This document shows, piece after piece, positions 9,759-17,656 of a stretch of 64,000 nucleotides of DNA. The first letter of the stretch is position 1. Every line of letters begins with the position of its first letter. This stretch comes from B73-G16 sp964611295. GTDB taxonomy: Bacteria > Desulfobacterota > B13-G15. The DNA lies in contig CAZSWV010000003.1 in assembly GCA_964611295.1 (NCBI GenBank), positions 62,001-126,000 on the forward strand. The letters run 5' to 3'. The position numbers were made by a program, and so were the translations under genes. The notes beneath the pieces are model-generated. The model worked only from the letters and a program-made list of their open reading frames with translations. It was not told the origin of the DNA and made no database searches.

Positions 9759-9797
9759 AATTTTTACTCAAAAGGACCTCCGGTCGGTTCCGCGATT

Positions 9798-9827
9798 TTG
9801 GGAGCTGAAGCGGGGGTTCTTTATAAT
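9798..9827 (+). promoter_or_regulatory. Candidate promoter of the speD operon
   Basis: A perfect TATAAT at 9822-9827 is preceded at 18 bp by TTGGGA (9798-9803, 4 of 6 matches to the -35 consensus). The start would fall near 9834. This leaves a leader of about 60 nt before speD that contains the palindrome CCCTTTAAGGG and the ribosome binding site AAAGGGGG. Confidence 0.45.
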
Positions 9828-9895
9828 AAGGGCCCTTTAAGGGAAGGGAGGGTGATATCCTTGGGGATTTAAAAAAACCTTAAAGGGGGTTGAAA

Positions 9896-10297
9896 TTGAG
9901 GGCGTTAGGGAGGCATTTGGTGGTTGAGTTTTATGGGTGTGATCCTGAGGTTTTAAACGACAAGGCCAAGATAGAAGAGATAATGACACGGGCAGCTGAA
10001 GAATCGGGTGCCACTATCGTGCAAAAGGTCTTCCACATGTTCAACCCCCATGGGGTGAGCGGAGTGGTCGTCATCGCTGAATCTCACCTCGCTATCCATA
10101 CATGGCCTGAATATGGATATGCAGCTGTTGACGTCTTCACTTGTGGTAGCAAGGTGGACCCATGGAAGGCATATGAGTGCATAAAACGCGAACTTAAGGC
10201 ACAGCACCACGCCACAATAGAAATGTTGCGAGGAGAATTGGATAGCGAAAAGAAAAACCTTCATTCCCAAAGTAACCTTCTACAAGGGAGGGCATGA
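9896..10297 (+). CDS. speD: S-adenosylmethionine decarboxylase proenzyme (prokaryotic class 1B)
   Basis: 133 residues. It makes decarboxylated AdoMet, the aminopropyl donor for spermidine. The self-processing site AESHLAIHTWPEYGY places the pyruvoyl-forming Ser at 63, with His68 and Cys83 (DVFTCG) as the other catalytic residues, at the same spacing as the Thermotoga enzyme. TTG at 9896 is chosen (product MRALGRHLVVEF, matching the family N-terminus) because AAAGGGGG sits 6 nt upstream. The TTG at 9890 directly abuts that ribosome binding site and is unlikely. First gene of the polyamine operon; the next gene starts 2 nt after its stop. Confidence 0.96.
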   Translation: MRALGRHLVVEFYGCDPEVLNDKAKIEEIMTRAAEESGATIVQKVFHMFNPHGVSGVVVIAESHLAIHTWPEYGYAAVDVFTCGSKVDPWKAYECIKRELKAQHHATIEMLRGELDSEKKNLHSQSNLLQGRA

Positions 10298-10298
10298 A

Positions 10299-10763
10299 GT
10301 GGTTTTCGCACGGCCTACGAGGTTCTTCTTAACCTGCGGCAGAGGAGAGGGGTTTACACCCCTTAGTGCCTTTGATGCGGCCCTGTGGGATGCAGGCGTT
10401 GGAGATCTCAATTTGGTCAAGGTCTCAAGCATCTTGCCCCCGGGCTGTAAGGAAGAGCCAGCGGTACTTGAACCAGGTAGTATAGTGCCGGTGGCTTATG
10501 CTTATACGTGGAGTGAAGTAGCCGGTGAGACGATATCCGCTGCGGTAGCAGTGGGGGTCCCAGAAGACCCCACTCAGGCTGGTCTGATCATGGAGTATTC
10601 TACCAAGGGACCCAAGGAAGAGGCCGAGGCCATTGTAAAGAAGATGGTGGAAGAAGGCATGAGGCTACGGGGCAGGAAGATAAAGGAGATTAAAAGTTGC
10701 GCAGTCGAGAAAAAGGTCGAAAGGATAGGAGCTGTTTTTGCCGCGGTTGTCTTTGCCCCATGA
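10299..10763 (+). CDS. pdaD: Pyruvoyl-dependent arginine decarboxylase
   Basis: 154 residues. It converts arginine to agmatine. The family's processing site is seen as VKVSSILPPG, so cleavage between Ser43 and Ser44 would produce the pyruvoyl-bearing subunit. The conserved PGSIVPVAYAYTWSEVAGE and GLIMEYS segments follow. The length fits archaeal and bacterial PvlArgDC. Start is GTG at 10299 with GGGAGGG 6 nt upstream. It lies between speD and a ureohydrolase, consistent with a polyamine route through agmatine. It is the second pyruvoyl enzyme in this operon. Confidence 0.95.
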   Translation: MVFARPTRFFLTCGRGEGFTPLSAFDAALWDAGVGDLNLVKVSSILPPGCKEEPAVLEPGSIVPVAYAYTWSEVAGETISAAVAVGVPEDPTQAGLIMEYSTKGPKEEAEAIVKKMVEEGMRLRGRKIKEIKSCAVEKKVERIGAVFAAVVFAP

Positions 10764-11601
10764 CCCTCCAAAAGGGGATTTGCTCCACTTCCTGAGCACG
10801 AAAACCCCTTACGAAAGCGCAAGGGTGATATTAGTAGGTTGCCCCTTGGACATGACCTCGAGCTTCCGACCTGGAACCCGTTTTGGCCCAAATGCCATAA
10901 GGGAAGCTTCTTGGAACCTAGAAAGTTACAGTCACACACTCGATAAAGACCTGGAAGAACTCCCGATATGTGACCTGGGCGACATCAGTTTGCCCTTATC
11001 GCTTGAAGAAGCCCTGAGGGAGATAGAGGGATCTGTAAGCAAGATCTCTTCGAATAAGAAAATACCCTTTCTTTTGGGAGGTGAACACCTATTGTCGCTT
11101 CCTGCCGTAAGGGCCCTTAAGGCCTTTTACCCTGACCTCGTCTTCTTACAGGTAGATGCCCATTCTGACTTTCGGGAAAGTTATCTCAACGCCTCCCTGT
11201 CTCATGCTACGGTTGCCCGGAGGATCTTCGAGGAGCTCGGGGAAGGTAAGTTGATACAGGTAGGGGTCAGGTCGTGGGACAAGAAGGAAAGGGAACAAGC
11301 CTTAGGGAAGGTGAAGTTCCTAGGAGAAACTCCCCCTGGAAGCCTTCCCGATACGAGGTCGTGTCTCTACCTCAGCCTTGACTTGGACGTACTCGATCCA
11401 TCGGTATGTCCTGGGGTAAGTACCCCTGAACCTGGTGGGTGGAGTTTCAAAGAGCTAGTATCCTTCCTTGACCTCATCCCTTGGGAGAGGGTCGTAGGGG
11501 TAGATTTAGTGGAGCTCAGCCCTCCCTATGACCCAGGGGGTATATCTGCCCTTGTCGCAGCCAAGGTGGTAAAAGAGGTGCTCCTCAGGATAGCAAACTG
11601 A
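10738..11601 (+). CDS. speB: Ureohydrolase: agmatinase or aminopropylagmatine ureohydrolase
   Basis: 287 residues of the arginase/agmatinase family. Manganese ligands are visible in LLGGEHLLS (Glu replaces the usual Asp of GGDH), VDAHSDFRE and LSLDLDVLDPS; the PGVSTPEPGG loop follows. It releases urea from agmatine, or from aminopropylagmatine as in Thermus. With speD next door and no spermidine synthase in view, either substrate is possible. TTG at 10738 overlaps pdaD by 26 nt and has AGGAG 6 nt upstream, which decides the start; later TTGs lack a ribosome binding site. Confidence 0.9.
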   Translation: MPRLSLPHDPPKGDLLHFLSTKTPYESARVILVGCPLDMTSSFRPGTRFGPNAIREASWNLESYSHTLDKDLEELPICDLGDISLPLSLEEALREIEGSVSKISSNKKIPFLLGGEHLLSLPAVRALKAFYPDLVFLQVDAHSDFRESYLNASLSHATVARRIFEELGEGKLIQVGVRSWDKKEREQALGKVKFLGETPPGSLPDTRSCLYLSLDLDVLDPSVCPGVSTPEPGGWSFKELVSFLDLIPWERVVGVDLVELSPPYDPGGISALVAAKVVKEVLLRIAN

Positions 11602-11611
11602 GGGCGTACGT

Positions 11612-12658
11612 ATGTCGAGGCTTTTTGAGAGTTTTAAAATAGGCCCCCTGGAGGTCTCCAACAGGATGGTGCGCTCGGCTACCAACATGAGGCTCGCTGG
11701 TCCTTCAGGTGAGGTGACCAAGGAGTTGATCGAAGTCTACAGAAAGCTGGCCAAAGGGGGAGTAGGCCTGATAATAACAGGACATGCCTATGTAACCCCT
11801 CAAGGAAAAGTAGGCCCAGGGCAACTTGGGATTTGGTCCGATAGGCTTATCCCAGGCCTTAAGGCCCTTTCTCAGGCCGTACAGGAACATGGTGCAAAGG
11901 CCATAGTGCAACTTGCCCACGGTGGGCCTTTGGCTTATGCTGCTTCAGGAGAGCGCGTGGCCCCAAGCCCTCTAAAGGGGGCAAGGCCCCTTGAGGAAAG
12001 GGAGATAGAAGATTTGGTAAAGGCCTTCCTCCAAGGCGCCATGAGGGCCAAGGAAGCAGGGTTCGATGGTGTTCAGCTCCATGCCGCCCATGGGTATCTC
12101 CTTTCTAGTTTCCTTTCGCCTAAGACCAATGTGAGGAAGGATAGATTTGGAGGTAGAGAAGGTGGGGTCAGGCTCTTGGGTTGGATCATCCAAGAGATAA
12201 AGCACCATTTAGGGGATGACTTTCCCGTCCTTGTGAAGCTTGGTCCAGACAGCTTCAAGGACGGTAATACCGAAGAGGACGTAGCCGCGATAGCCTTTGA
12301 ACTCGCTAAAAAGGGGCTTGACGCCTTGGAGGTAAGCAAAGGCATATCACCAACGGAAGACATCATCCGGCCAAAAGTAGGACCAGGAAAGGATGAGGCT
12401 TATAACCTCCCTTGTGCCCTTGAGGTAAAAAGGAAAAACGAGGGGCTTCCCTTAATACTGGTCGGGGGGATAAGGACCTTCGAAAAGGCTGAGGAGGTTG
12501 TAAAACTAGGAATAGAAGCCGTGGCTTTCTCAAGGCCCCTTATAGCTGAACCAGACCTACCAAAGAGGTGGAAAGAAGGGGATACCAGGCCATCTAGGTG
12601 TAGGTCCTGTAACCTATGTTTTGACGTTAAAGAACCTGTGAGGTGCAGGGCGTCTTGA
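11612..12658 (+). CDS. NADH:flavin oxidoreductase, old yellow enzyme family
   Basis: 348 residues forming only the FMN-binding TIM barrel of the OYE family (LFESFKIGPLEVSNRMVRSAT at the start, GFDGVQLHAAHGYLLSSFLSP with the catalytic His pair, LVGGIRTFEKAEEVV and IAFSRPLI-like AVAFSRPLIAEPDL near the end). It ends with CRSCNLCF at the position where the larger 2,4-dienoyl-CoA reductase-like members begin their Fe-S segment, but no further domain follows. It probably reduces an activated C=C bond; substrate unknown. It starts 10 nt after speB, and its stop overlaps the next gene, so it is likely cotranscribed. Confidence 0.9.
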   Translation: MSRLFESFKIGPLEVSNRMVRSATNMRLAGPSGEVTKELIEVYRKLAKGGVGLIITGHAYVTPQGKVGPGQLGIWSDRLIPGLKALSQAVQEHGAKAIVQLAHGGPLAYAASGERVAPSPLKGARPLEEREIEDLVKAFLQGAMRAKEAGFDGVQLHAAHGYLLSSFLSPKTNVRKDRFGGREGGVRLLGWIIQEIKHHLGDDFPVLVKLGPDSFKDGNTEEDVAAIAFELAKKGLDALEVSKGISPTEDIIRPKVGPGKDEAYNLPCALEVKRKNEGLPLILVGGIRTFEKAEEVVKLGIEAVAFSRPLIAEPDLPKRWKEGDTRPSRCRSCNLCFDVKEPVRCRAS

Positions 12659-13677
12659 GGATCTTACATATAGCTGATGTCCACTTCGGCAAAAGAGGAC
12701 GCGAAAGGGACATACTCAAGCAACTTGAAAAGGTGGTTAACCTCTGCCTACAAATGGAGGTAAAAGTCCTCCTCATATCGGGAGACCTTTTTGACCGTCC
12801 GGATTTGCCGCTGGACCAAAAGGAGGCTTTCTTAAAGACCATCTCACCCCTCTTACGCGAAGGGATAAAGGTCCTTGCCATATGCGGAAACCACGACAGG
12901 GGCGTCGGAGGGTTGGAAGGCTTCCCCTTTTTCCAGGAACCCCATAGGATAGCCATCGGTGACCTCATCTTTTACCTCTTCCCCTTTGACCCCCAAGGAT
13001 CCTGGCAGAAGGCCATGGCTTCTTTACCTCTGGAAAAAGAAGCCCCTTGCCAAGTGGTTGTCTGCCACGGTTCCTTCATACCTCCTGGTACGGCACAGAT
13101 CAAAAAGGAACTGATGGAGGACCAAGCCCTTTATTGGCCGATAATCCCCGAACAGATAAGAGGCCTACCTATTGATTACCTAGCCCTGGGCCACTACCAC
13201 AACCCTTTGCTCTGGAAAGAGGGGGAAACCATCTGTGCCTACCCTGGGACCATTGAACCCCTATCCTTTAAGGAAAGCGGTCCGAGAAAGGCTTATCTAC
13301 TCACCTGGGACAAAGAACTAAAGGTGGAAACAGTGGACCTCGGTTGCGAAACTCCCTTTGTCTCCTTTGAGTGGTGTCTGGGGGTGGACGTAACAGAAGG
13401 AGAACTCCGCAATAAGTTAAGGGAACTCGCCGAACAGAGGGGGTTTTTCAGGGTGAGGATAACGGGCTTCTGCGAGGACTTAGACAGGTTAAAGTTCCAA
13501 GTGGGGGAAATCCCCGAAAGGGTAAAGGTGGAATGGACAACAGTTGACCTCAGCATGACCAAAGGCGATCTACTCCTCGAAAAGTTCGTCCAGGTGGTCA
13601 GGGATCGTTACCCTCCTGAGGAGGCCCACCTCCTCATCTCTTACGGGCTGAAGCTCTTAGAAGGACATGTGGATTAA
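12655..13677 (+). CDS. DNA repair exonuclease, SbcD/Mre11/YhaO-like metallophosphoesterase
   Basis: 340 residues. The full calcineurin-like phosphoesterase motif set is present: IADVHFGKR, SGDLFDRPD, CGNHDRG, VVCHGSF and LALGHYHNP. These bind two metals for nuclease activity. TTG at 12655 overlaps the preceding stop (TTGA) and gives the typical N-terminus MRILHIADVHFG. An upstream GTG at 12643 is possible. It overlaps the following SMC-like gene by 11 nt, so the two are translationally coupled like sbcD-sbcC or the Bacillus yhaO-yhaN pair. Likely role is processing of DNA ends or hairpins together with that ATPase. Confidence 0.92.
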   Translation: MRILHIADVHFGKRGRERDILKQLEKVVNLCLQMEVKVLLISGDLFDRPDLPLDQKEAFLKTISPLLREGIKVLAICGNHDRGVGGLEGFPFFQEPHRIAIGDLIFYLFPFDPQGSWQKAMASLPLEKEAPCQVVVCHGSFIPPGTAQIKKELMEDQALYWPIIPEQIRGLPIDYLALGHYHNPLLWKEGETICAYPGTIEPLSFKESGPRKAYLLTWDKELKVETVDLGCETPFVSFEWCLGVDVTEGELRNKLRELAEQRGFFRVRITGFCEDLDRLKFQVGEIPERVKVEWTTVDLSMTKGDLLLEKFVQVVRDRYPPEEAHLLISYGLKLLEGHVD

Positions 13678-16072
13678 AAGGCTTAGGACAAAGGGCTTCG
13701 GTTGCCTCGGGAACAGGGACTTTGAGTTCGTAAACGGCCTCAACCTCATATACGGGCCAAACGAAGCAGGCAAGACCACCCTCTTTGAGGCCATTGAGGA
13801 GGCCCTCTTGGAAAGACCGAGGTTTGTGAGGGACTACCAAGGGAGTGCCGAAGTCCTTTTGGTCACAGAAAAGGGGGAGATATGGACCGGAACTAAAGGT
13901 AAAAAGCTGTTAAATATGAGTAAATCCTTCTTCGAAAGCGTCTTCTTCGTAAGAACAGGGGAACTGGGTTTTAAAGAACCCAAGGATTTCATGAGGGATT
14001 TAAAAGGGAGGCTCCTGGATGTAGAGCGCCTCTATAAGGCCTTGGACTTTATAGGGGAGAGGCTCGGCAAGGACTTAAAGGAAAAACGCAAGGTAGGAAG
14101 CCTTGTATTTGAGATAGAGCGAATGAGAAGGGAACTAGCCGAGCTCGAGAAGAAAAAAGTGCTTTTTGAAGAAAGGGCCCAAGGTTTCGTAAGGCTTCGC
14201 GCCTTTTTACTACAAAGGGAAGAGCTCGAAAGGGACCTTGAGGCCTTAGAACGCAAGAGTTCCCTTTACAAGAAGGCCAAAGAAAAACAATACCTGAGAG
14301 AACGCTATAAGGCCCTCCTTGAAGAAATGAACCAGAGAAGGGCACTTGAAGGCTTTTTGGCAAGAAAGGAAGAACTCTCGACTTTTACCCCTCAAAGGAT
14401 CGAAGAAATACGCGCTTCTGAAAGGGAATTGGAAAGGAAAAGGGAACGCATGAGGACCATACGGGAGGAACTCAACCGTTTGGAACAAGGGCTTGAGGAA
14501 AAAGAAGGGGAGTATCTAAAAGTGGCCGAAGCCCGTAGAGACCTCATCCTCCAAGAGGAAAAAGCAAGGCTCAAGTACGAAGCCTTAAAGGACATAAAGT
14601 CCCTTGAGGAGAAAAAGAAGGACCTAGAGGAGAAAAAAGGGGAAATTCGAGGAAAAGTCCACACCTTACAGGAAGGCCTAATCGAACTGCAGCAACGGAT
14701 AAGACACCTCGAAGAAGCCCATCGGGAGATGATCCTTCGGATCCACCGTTTGAAGACAAAGGGATGGGCTATGGTGGCATTGGCTTCCTTCGGCCTTGTG
14801 GTGTTTATACTTGGTCTCCAACATTCCCCATGGTTTTCTGCTTTGGGTATAGGGGGTCTAGCCCTTGGCTTGGCCTTAGCCATAAAGGCCAAGCGGGAAG
14901 TTATGGGAAAGGAAAAGATAATCCACAAGGGCTTAAAGGAAAAAGAGGAGCTAGAAGAGAGGCTCTCCTCCCTCAGCGTGGAAAGGGAGAAGCTCCTTCA
15001 GGAACTCTTGGCCCTAGAGGAAGAGGAAAGGAAAACGTTTAGTGCGATGGGCATGGACTCTATGGCCCTTGAGCAGCGCTTAAGGGAACTCTCAGGACTT
15101 CAAGACCATTTAAAGGAGGTACAGACGGACCTTAAGGTCCTTGAGGAAAGGGAAGGGAAGCTCAAACAGGAGGTCAATAGGCTTAAGGAGGAAATAAAGT
15201 ACAAAAGAGATGAACTACGCACCTTAGAAGAGGAATTGAGAAGGGGAGAAGAAGAAATCCTTAAAACCTTGGAGCTTTTGGGGGTTTCTTCCCTTCAAGA
15301 AGCAAACAAAAAGGCCCTGGAACTTAAGGAAATCGAAGGGAAGATAAGGCTCCTCGAATCCAAGGCCCTTAGACCTCTTAAGGAGATAGAATCCGAACTG
15401 AGGGAAATAGAGATAAGGCTTAAAGAACTGCAGGACGTCCCTTTGAGCGTACTAGAGGTGGATGTTGAAGAAGAACTCAAGGCCAAGAGGGAGGCCTTAA
15501 GGGAATGTCTGGAACAAATGAAGGTCCTCGAAGGGGAACTTAAGGAAAAGGAAAAGATCATAGGTATGGACGAAGAGAGGTTGTTCTTCGAAATCGAACG
15601 TTTGAGAGAGGAAATAGCGTCAAAGGAAAGGGAAAGGCAGATGCTTTTTGAGCTTTTCAGGATATTTAGGCTCCTGGAAGAGGAGGTCCATAAGGAATTG
15701 CTCAAGGCCCTGGAGGGAAAGACCTTAGAATGGTTCAAAAGGGTGATAGGTGAAAGGGCTTCTGGGCTTACCTTTTCTGATGACGATATCGTGGTGGTCT
15801 TGGATGGACGCCCCCTGTCTTCACGCCAGCTGAGCAGTGGGACACGCGATCCCCTTTACCTCTGTGCCAGGATCGCCATAGCGGAAAGCGTGAAGGGACC
15901 GCGCACCCTGTTCCTGGACGACCCCTTTTTAACCTGCGACCTTGAAAGGGGGTTGAGGTTGTTCCAACTGCTAAAGGGGCTTTCACAACGTTTCCAGATC
16001 CTAATGGCCACAAAAGATACCTGGCTTGTGGAAGTGGCCTCAAAAGAAGGGGTTAACTTGATCGAACTTTAA
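13667..16072 (+). CDS. SMC-like ATPase of the YhaN/SbcC type with an internal hydrophobic hairpin
   Basis: 801 residues. Walker A (YGPNEAGKTTLFEAI) is near residue 30 and Walker B plus signature at the C-terminus (QLSSGTRDPLYLCARIA, RTLFLDDPF). In between are long Glu/Lys/Arg/Leu-rich coiled coils. In the middle, about residues 366-410, two adjacent hydrophobic helices are flanked by basic residues. I see no Rad50 zinc-hook CxxC. The hydrophobic hairpin in place of a hook is a YhaN feature and suggests membrane association or a different dimer interface. Partner of the preceding nuclease. It is the last gene before the trp promoter. Confidence 0.9.
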   Translation: MWIKRLRTKGFGCLGNRDFEFVNGLNLIYGPNEAGKTTLFEAIEEALLERPRFVRDYQGSAEVLLVTEKGEIWTGTKGKKLLNMSKSFFESVFFVRTGELGFKEPKDFMRDLKGRLLDVERLYKALDFIGERLGKDLKEKRKVGSLVFEIERMRRELAELEKKKVLFEERAQGFVRLRAFLLQREELERDLEALERKSSLYKKAKEKQYLRERYKALLEEMNQRRALEGFLARKEELSTFTPQRIEEIRASERELERKRERMRTIREELNRLEQGLEEKEGEYLKVAEARRDLILQEEKARLKYEALKDIKSLEEKKKDLEEKKGEIRGKVHTLQEGLIELQQRIRHLEEAHREMILRIHRLKTKGWAMVALASFGLVVFILGLQHSPWFSALGIGGLALGLALAIKAKREVMGKEKIIHKGLKEKEELEERLSSLSVEREKLLQELLALEEEERKTFSAMGMDSMALEQRLRELSGLQDHLKEVQTDLKVLEEREGKLKQEVNRLKEEIKYKRDELRTLEEELRRGEEEILKTLELLGVSSLQEANKKALELKEIEGKIRLLESKALRPLKEIESELREIEIRLKELQDVPLSVLEVDVEEELKAKREALRECLEQMKVLEGELKEKEKIIGMDEERLFFEIERLREEIASKERERQMLFELFRIFRLLEEEVHKELLKALEGKTLEWFKRVIGERASGLTFSDDDIVVVLDGRPLSSRQLSSGTRDPLYLCARIAIAESVKGPRTLFLDDPFLTCDLERGLRLFQLLKGLSQRFQILMATKDTWLVEVASKEGVNLIEL

Positions 16073-16075
16073 AAC

Positions 16076-16104
16076 TTGACAAGCACCTGTCCTCTGGGGA
16101 AAAT
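16076..16104 (+). promoter_or_regulatory. trp operon promoter
   Basis: A perfect TTGACA (16076-16081), 17 bp spacer and GAAAAT (16099-16104, 4 of 6). It begins immediately after the yhaN-like stop. Transcription would start at about 16110-16112, practically at the GTG/ATG of the leader peptide (16111/16114), so the leader message is probably leaderless. Confidence 0.7.
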
Positions 16105-16113
16105 TCCTCCGTG

Positions 16114-16182
16114 ATGGTATTGGTAAGTCCAAAAGGGTGGTGGCGGTGGCACAAAGCGGGTGCCACCGGTCCACCGGGTTAA
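16114..16182 (+). CDS. trpL: trp operon leader peptide
   Basis: A 22-residue reading frame ending in TAA at 16180-16182. Its centre reads GWWRWH, with Trp codons at 16138-16140, 16141-16143 and 16147-16149. Three Trp codons in a 22-residue frame directly between a promoter and a terminator upstream of trpE is the classic signature of ribosome-mediated attenuation. An in-frame GTG at 16111 is an alternative start. No good ribosome binding site is visible (only GGGGA at 13 nt), consistent with leaderless initiation. Confidence 0.88.
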   Translation: MVLVSPKGWWRWHKAGATGPPG

Positions 16183-16269
16183 GGCGATAAAGGGCCGCGT
16201 GGCACCCGAAGGTGCCCGCGGCCCTAGCCTGTAAAGGGGTCGTGGGCTTAAGGTTCACGACCCCTTTTT
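16136..16269 (+). promoter_or_regulatory. trp attenuator: three hairpins and two alternative pairings
   Basis: Hairpin 1:2 pairs 16144-16152 with 16160-16168, extended by 16136-16140 with 16171-16175; its 5' arm contains the Trp codons. Hairpin 3:4 pairs 16191-16206 with 16211-16225 (15 bp, one bulged T, loop CGAA). Hairpin 5:6 is the terminator. Alternatives: segment 2 (16159-16166) pairs perfectly for 8 bp with segment 3 (16199-16206), and segment 4 (16214-16225) pairs for 12 bp (three G-U) with segment 5 (16236-16247). A ribosome stalled on the Trp codons would free segment 2, giving 2:3 then 4:5 and read-through. A ribosome reaching the stop codon would give 3:4 then 5:6 and termination. 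Pairings were read by eye from the sequence. Confidence 0.87.
16236..16269 (+). terminator. trp attenuator terminator
   Basis: GGGGTCGTG (16236-16244) pairs with CACGACCCC (16256-16264) around an 11-nt loop, followed by TTTTTATTT. Three A-U pairs can extend it to 12 bp. It ends about 12 nt before the trpE ribosome binding site, so it must be read through for the operon to be expressed. Confidence 0.92.
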
Positions 16270-16291
16270 ATTTGGCCACATGGAGGCACCC

Positions 16292-17656
16292 ATGGAAAGG
16301 GGACAGGCTAAAGGGAGTCCGGTAATAGCGAAGATCGATGCGGATACCTTTTCCCCTCTTTATGCCTTTTTGAGACTAAGGGAGTTAGGGGCAAACGTCT
16401 TCCTCGAAAGCTTAGAAGAGGGACGCTACTGGGGGAGGTATTCCTTCATAGGATTTGGTCGTCCTGCGCTGAGCTTCCCAAAGGCTTGTGAGAAGGCCTG
16501 GCAGGAGCTTGACCGTTATCTAAAGGAGAACCAAAGGCCCACTATACCGGGGCTGCCCCCCTTCCAAGGAGGGCTTGTGGGGCATCTCAGCTATGACCTT
16601 GTGGAGCACCTTGAACCCGTGCCCCTTCCTGAAAGGGCCCTTTACGAGGTCCCGCAGATGGCCTTCTTAGAGGTAAGGGACCTGGTGGTCTTCGATAACT
16701 TGAGGGGGGAGATCCTTGTGATGGCAGGATCTGAGGGACTTGTAAGGGATATAACCCTCCTGTTCAGGTCTCCTTATAGACAGCAGCCCCTTGAAGGGCC
16801 AAAGGGTATAGAGCTCCGTTCGAGTTTTACGCGGTCTGGTTTCTGCAGGGCTGTTGAGGAAACCCGCCAGATGATCCTAGACGGCGAGGCCATACAGGTG
16901 GTGCTCGCCCAGGTATTTGAAGCCAAGTCCTCACGTGACCCCCTGTGCGTTTACCGACATCTAAGGCGCATCAATCCCTCTCCTTATATGTTCTTTATCC
17001 AGATGGACGGTTATACCCTCCTTGGGGCCTCACCCGAGGTGATGGTGAGGCTTACTGACCGCATCGTAGAGACGCGTCCCATAGCGGGTACAAGGCCAAG
17101 GACGGGGGATCCGGAAAGGGACAGGAAGATGGTGGAGGAATTGCTCTCTGACGAAAAAGAGGCAGCCGAACACGTCATGCTCGTGGACTTGGCCAGAAAC
17201 GACCTCGGACGGATTTCCGAAATAGGCTCAGTAGAGGTGACCGAGTTCAGAAGGATTGAAACCTATTCTCATGTCTTTCACCTTGTCTCCCACGTAAAGG
17301 GCAGGCTCAAGAAGGACCTTGGGCCGATAGACGTCATAAAGGCCACCTTTCCGGCGGGGACCCTTTCAGGGGCACCGAAGGTAAGGGCTATGCAGATCAT
17401 ATCGGAAAAGGAACCTGTAAGGAGGGGGTTTTACGGTGGCGCTGTAGGTTACATCGACTTCAGCGGAAACCTCGACACCGCTATAGCGATAAGGTCGCTC
17501 CTTTACAAGGACGGCCTCTACTACCTAGGAGCTGGAGCAGGCATTGTGGCCGATTCGATACCCGAAAGGGAGTACATGGAAACCCTCTCCAAAGCAAGGG
17601 CAGCCCTTTTGGCCTTGGGCATGGAGGAAGAAGATGAGGGTGCTAGTGATAGATAA
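16292..17656 (+). CDS. trpE: Anthranilate synthase component I
   Basis: 454 residues. It converts chorismate and ammonia to anthranilate with TrpG. The chorismate-binding C-terminal domain is clear: LLGASPEVMVRL, RPIAGTRPRTGD, EHVMLVDLARNDLGR and FPAGTLSGAPKVRAMQII. The N-terminal segment FLESLEEGRYWGRYSFIG carries the LLES-type feedback site, so Trp inhibition is expected. ATG at 16292 is chosen because GGAGG lies 5 nt upstream; ATG at 16280 follows the terminator U-tract with no ribosome binding site. First structural gene of the trp operon, overlapping trpG by 23 nt. Confidence 0.97.
   Translation: MERGQAKGSPVIAKIDADTFSPLYAFLRLRELGANVFLESLEEGRYWGRYSFIGFGRPALSFPKACEKAWQELDRYLKENQRPTIPGLPPFQGGLVGHLSYDLVEHLEPVPLPERALYEVPQMAFLEVRDLVVFDNLRGEILVMAGSEGLVRDITLLFRSPYRQQPLEGPKGIELRSSFTRSGFCRAVEETRQMILDGEAIQVVLAQVFEAKSSRDPLCVYRHLRRINPSPYMFFIQMDGYTLLGASPEVMVRLTDRIVETRPIAGTRPRTGDPERDRKMVEELLSDEKEAAEHVMLVDLARNDLGRISEIGSVEVTEFRRIETYSHVFHLVSHVKGRLKKDLGPIDVIKATFPAGTLSGAPKVRAMQIISEKEPVRRGFYGGAVGYIDFSGNLDTAIAIRSLLYKDGLYYLGAGAGIVADSIPEREYMETLSKARAALLALGMEEEDEGASDR

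Larger units (their letters stand above)
9424..9895. other. Intergenic region after the gap, no gene recognised
   Basis: 472 bp without a credible coding sequence or tRNA. The first 240 bp (to about 9660) hold nothing I recognise beyond a short imperfect inverted repeat (GCAGG/CCTGC) within about 9484-9540. After that come a -35/-10-like pair (TTGACT 9693-9698, TATACT 9715-9720), a terminator-like hairpin at 9730-9758 and a second promoter-like pair at 9798-9827 that probably serves speD. No known riboswitch class could be assigned by eye. Confidence 0.6.

Noticed and set aside
16131..16225. T-box riboswitch upstream of trpE (the AGGGTGGTGGCGG stretch looks a little like the T-box core)
   Set aside because: The stretch is the Trp-codon part of a short reading frame; no specifier loop domain or true T-box sequence is present, and the leader-peptide model explains all hairpins.
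17544..17633. Upstream extension of trpG
   Set aside because: The extra 30 codons lie inside trpE in another frame and read like out-of-frame translation; MRVLVIDNYDSFTYN is the conserved TrpG N-terminus.
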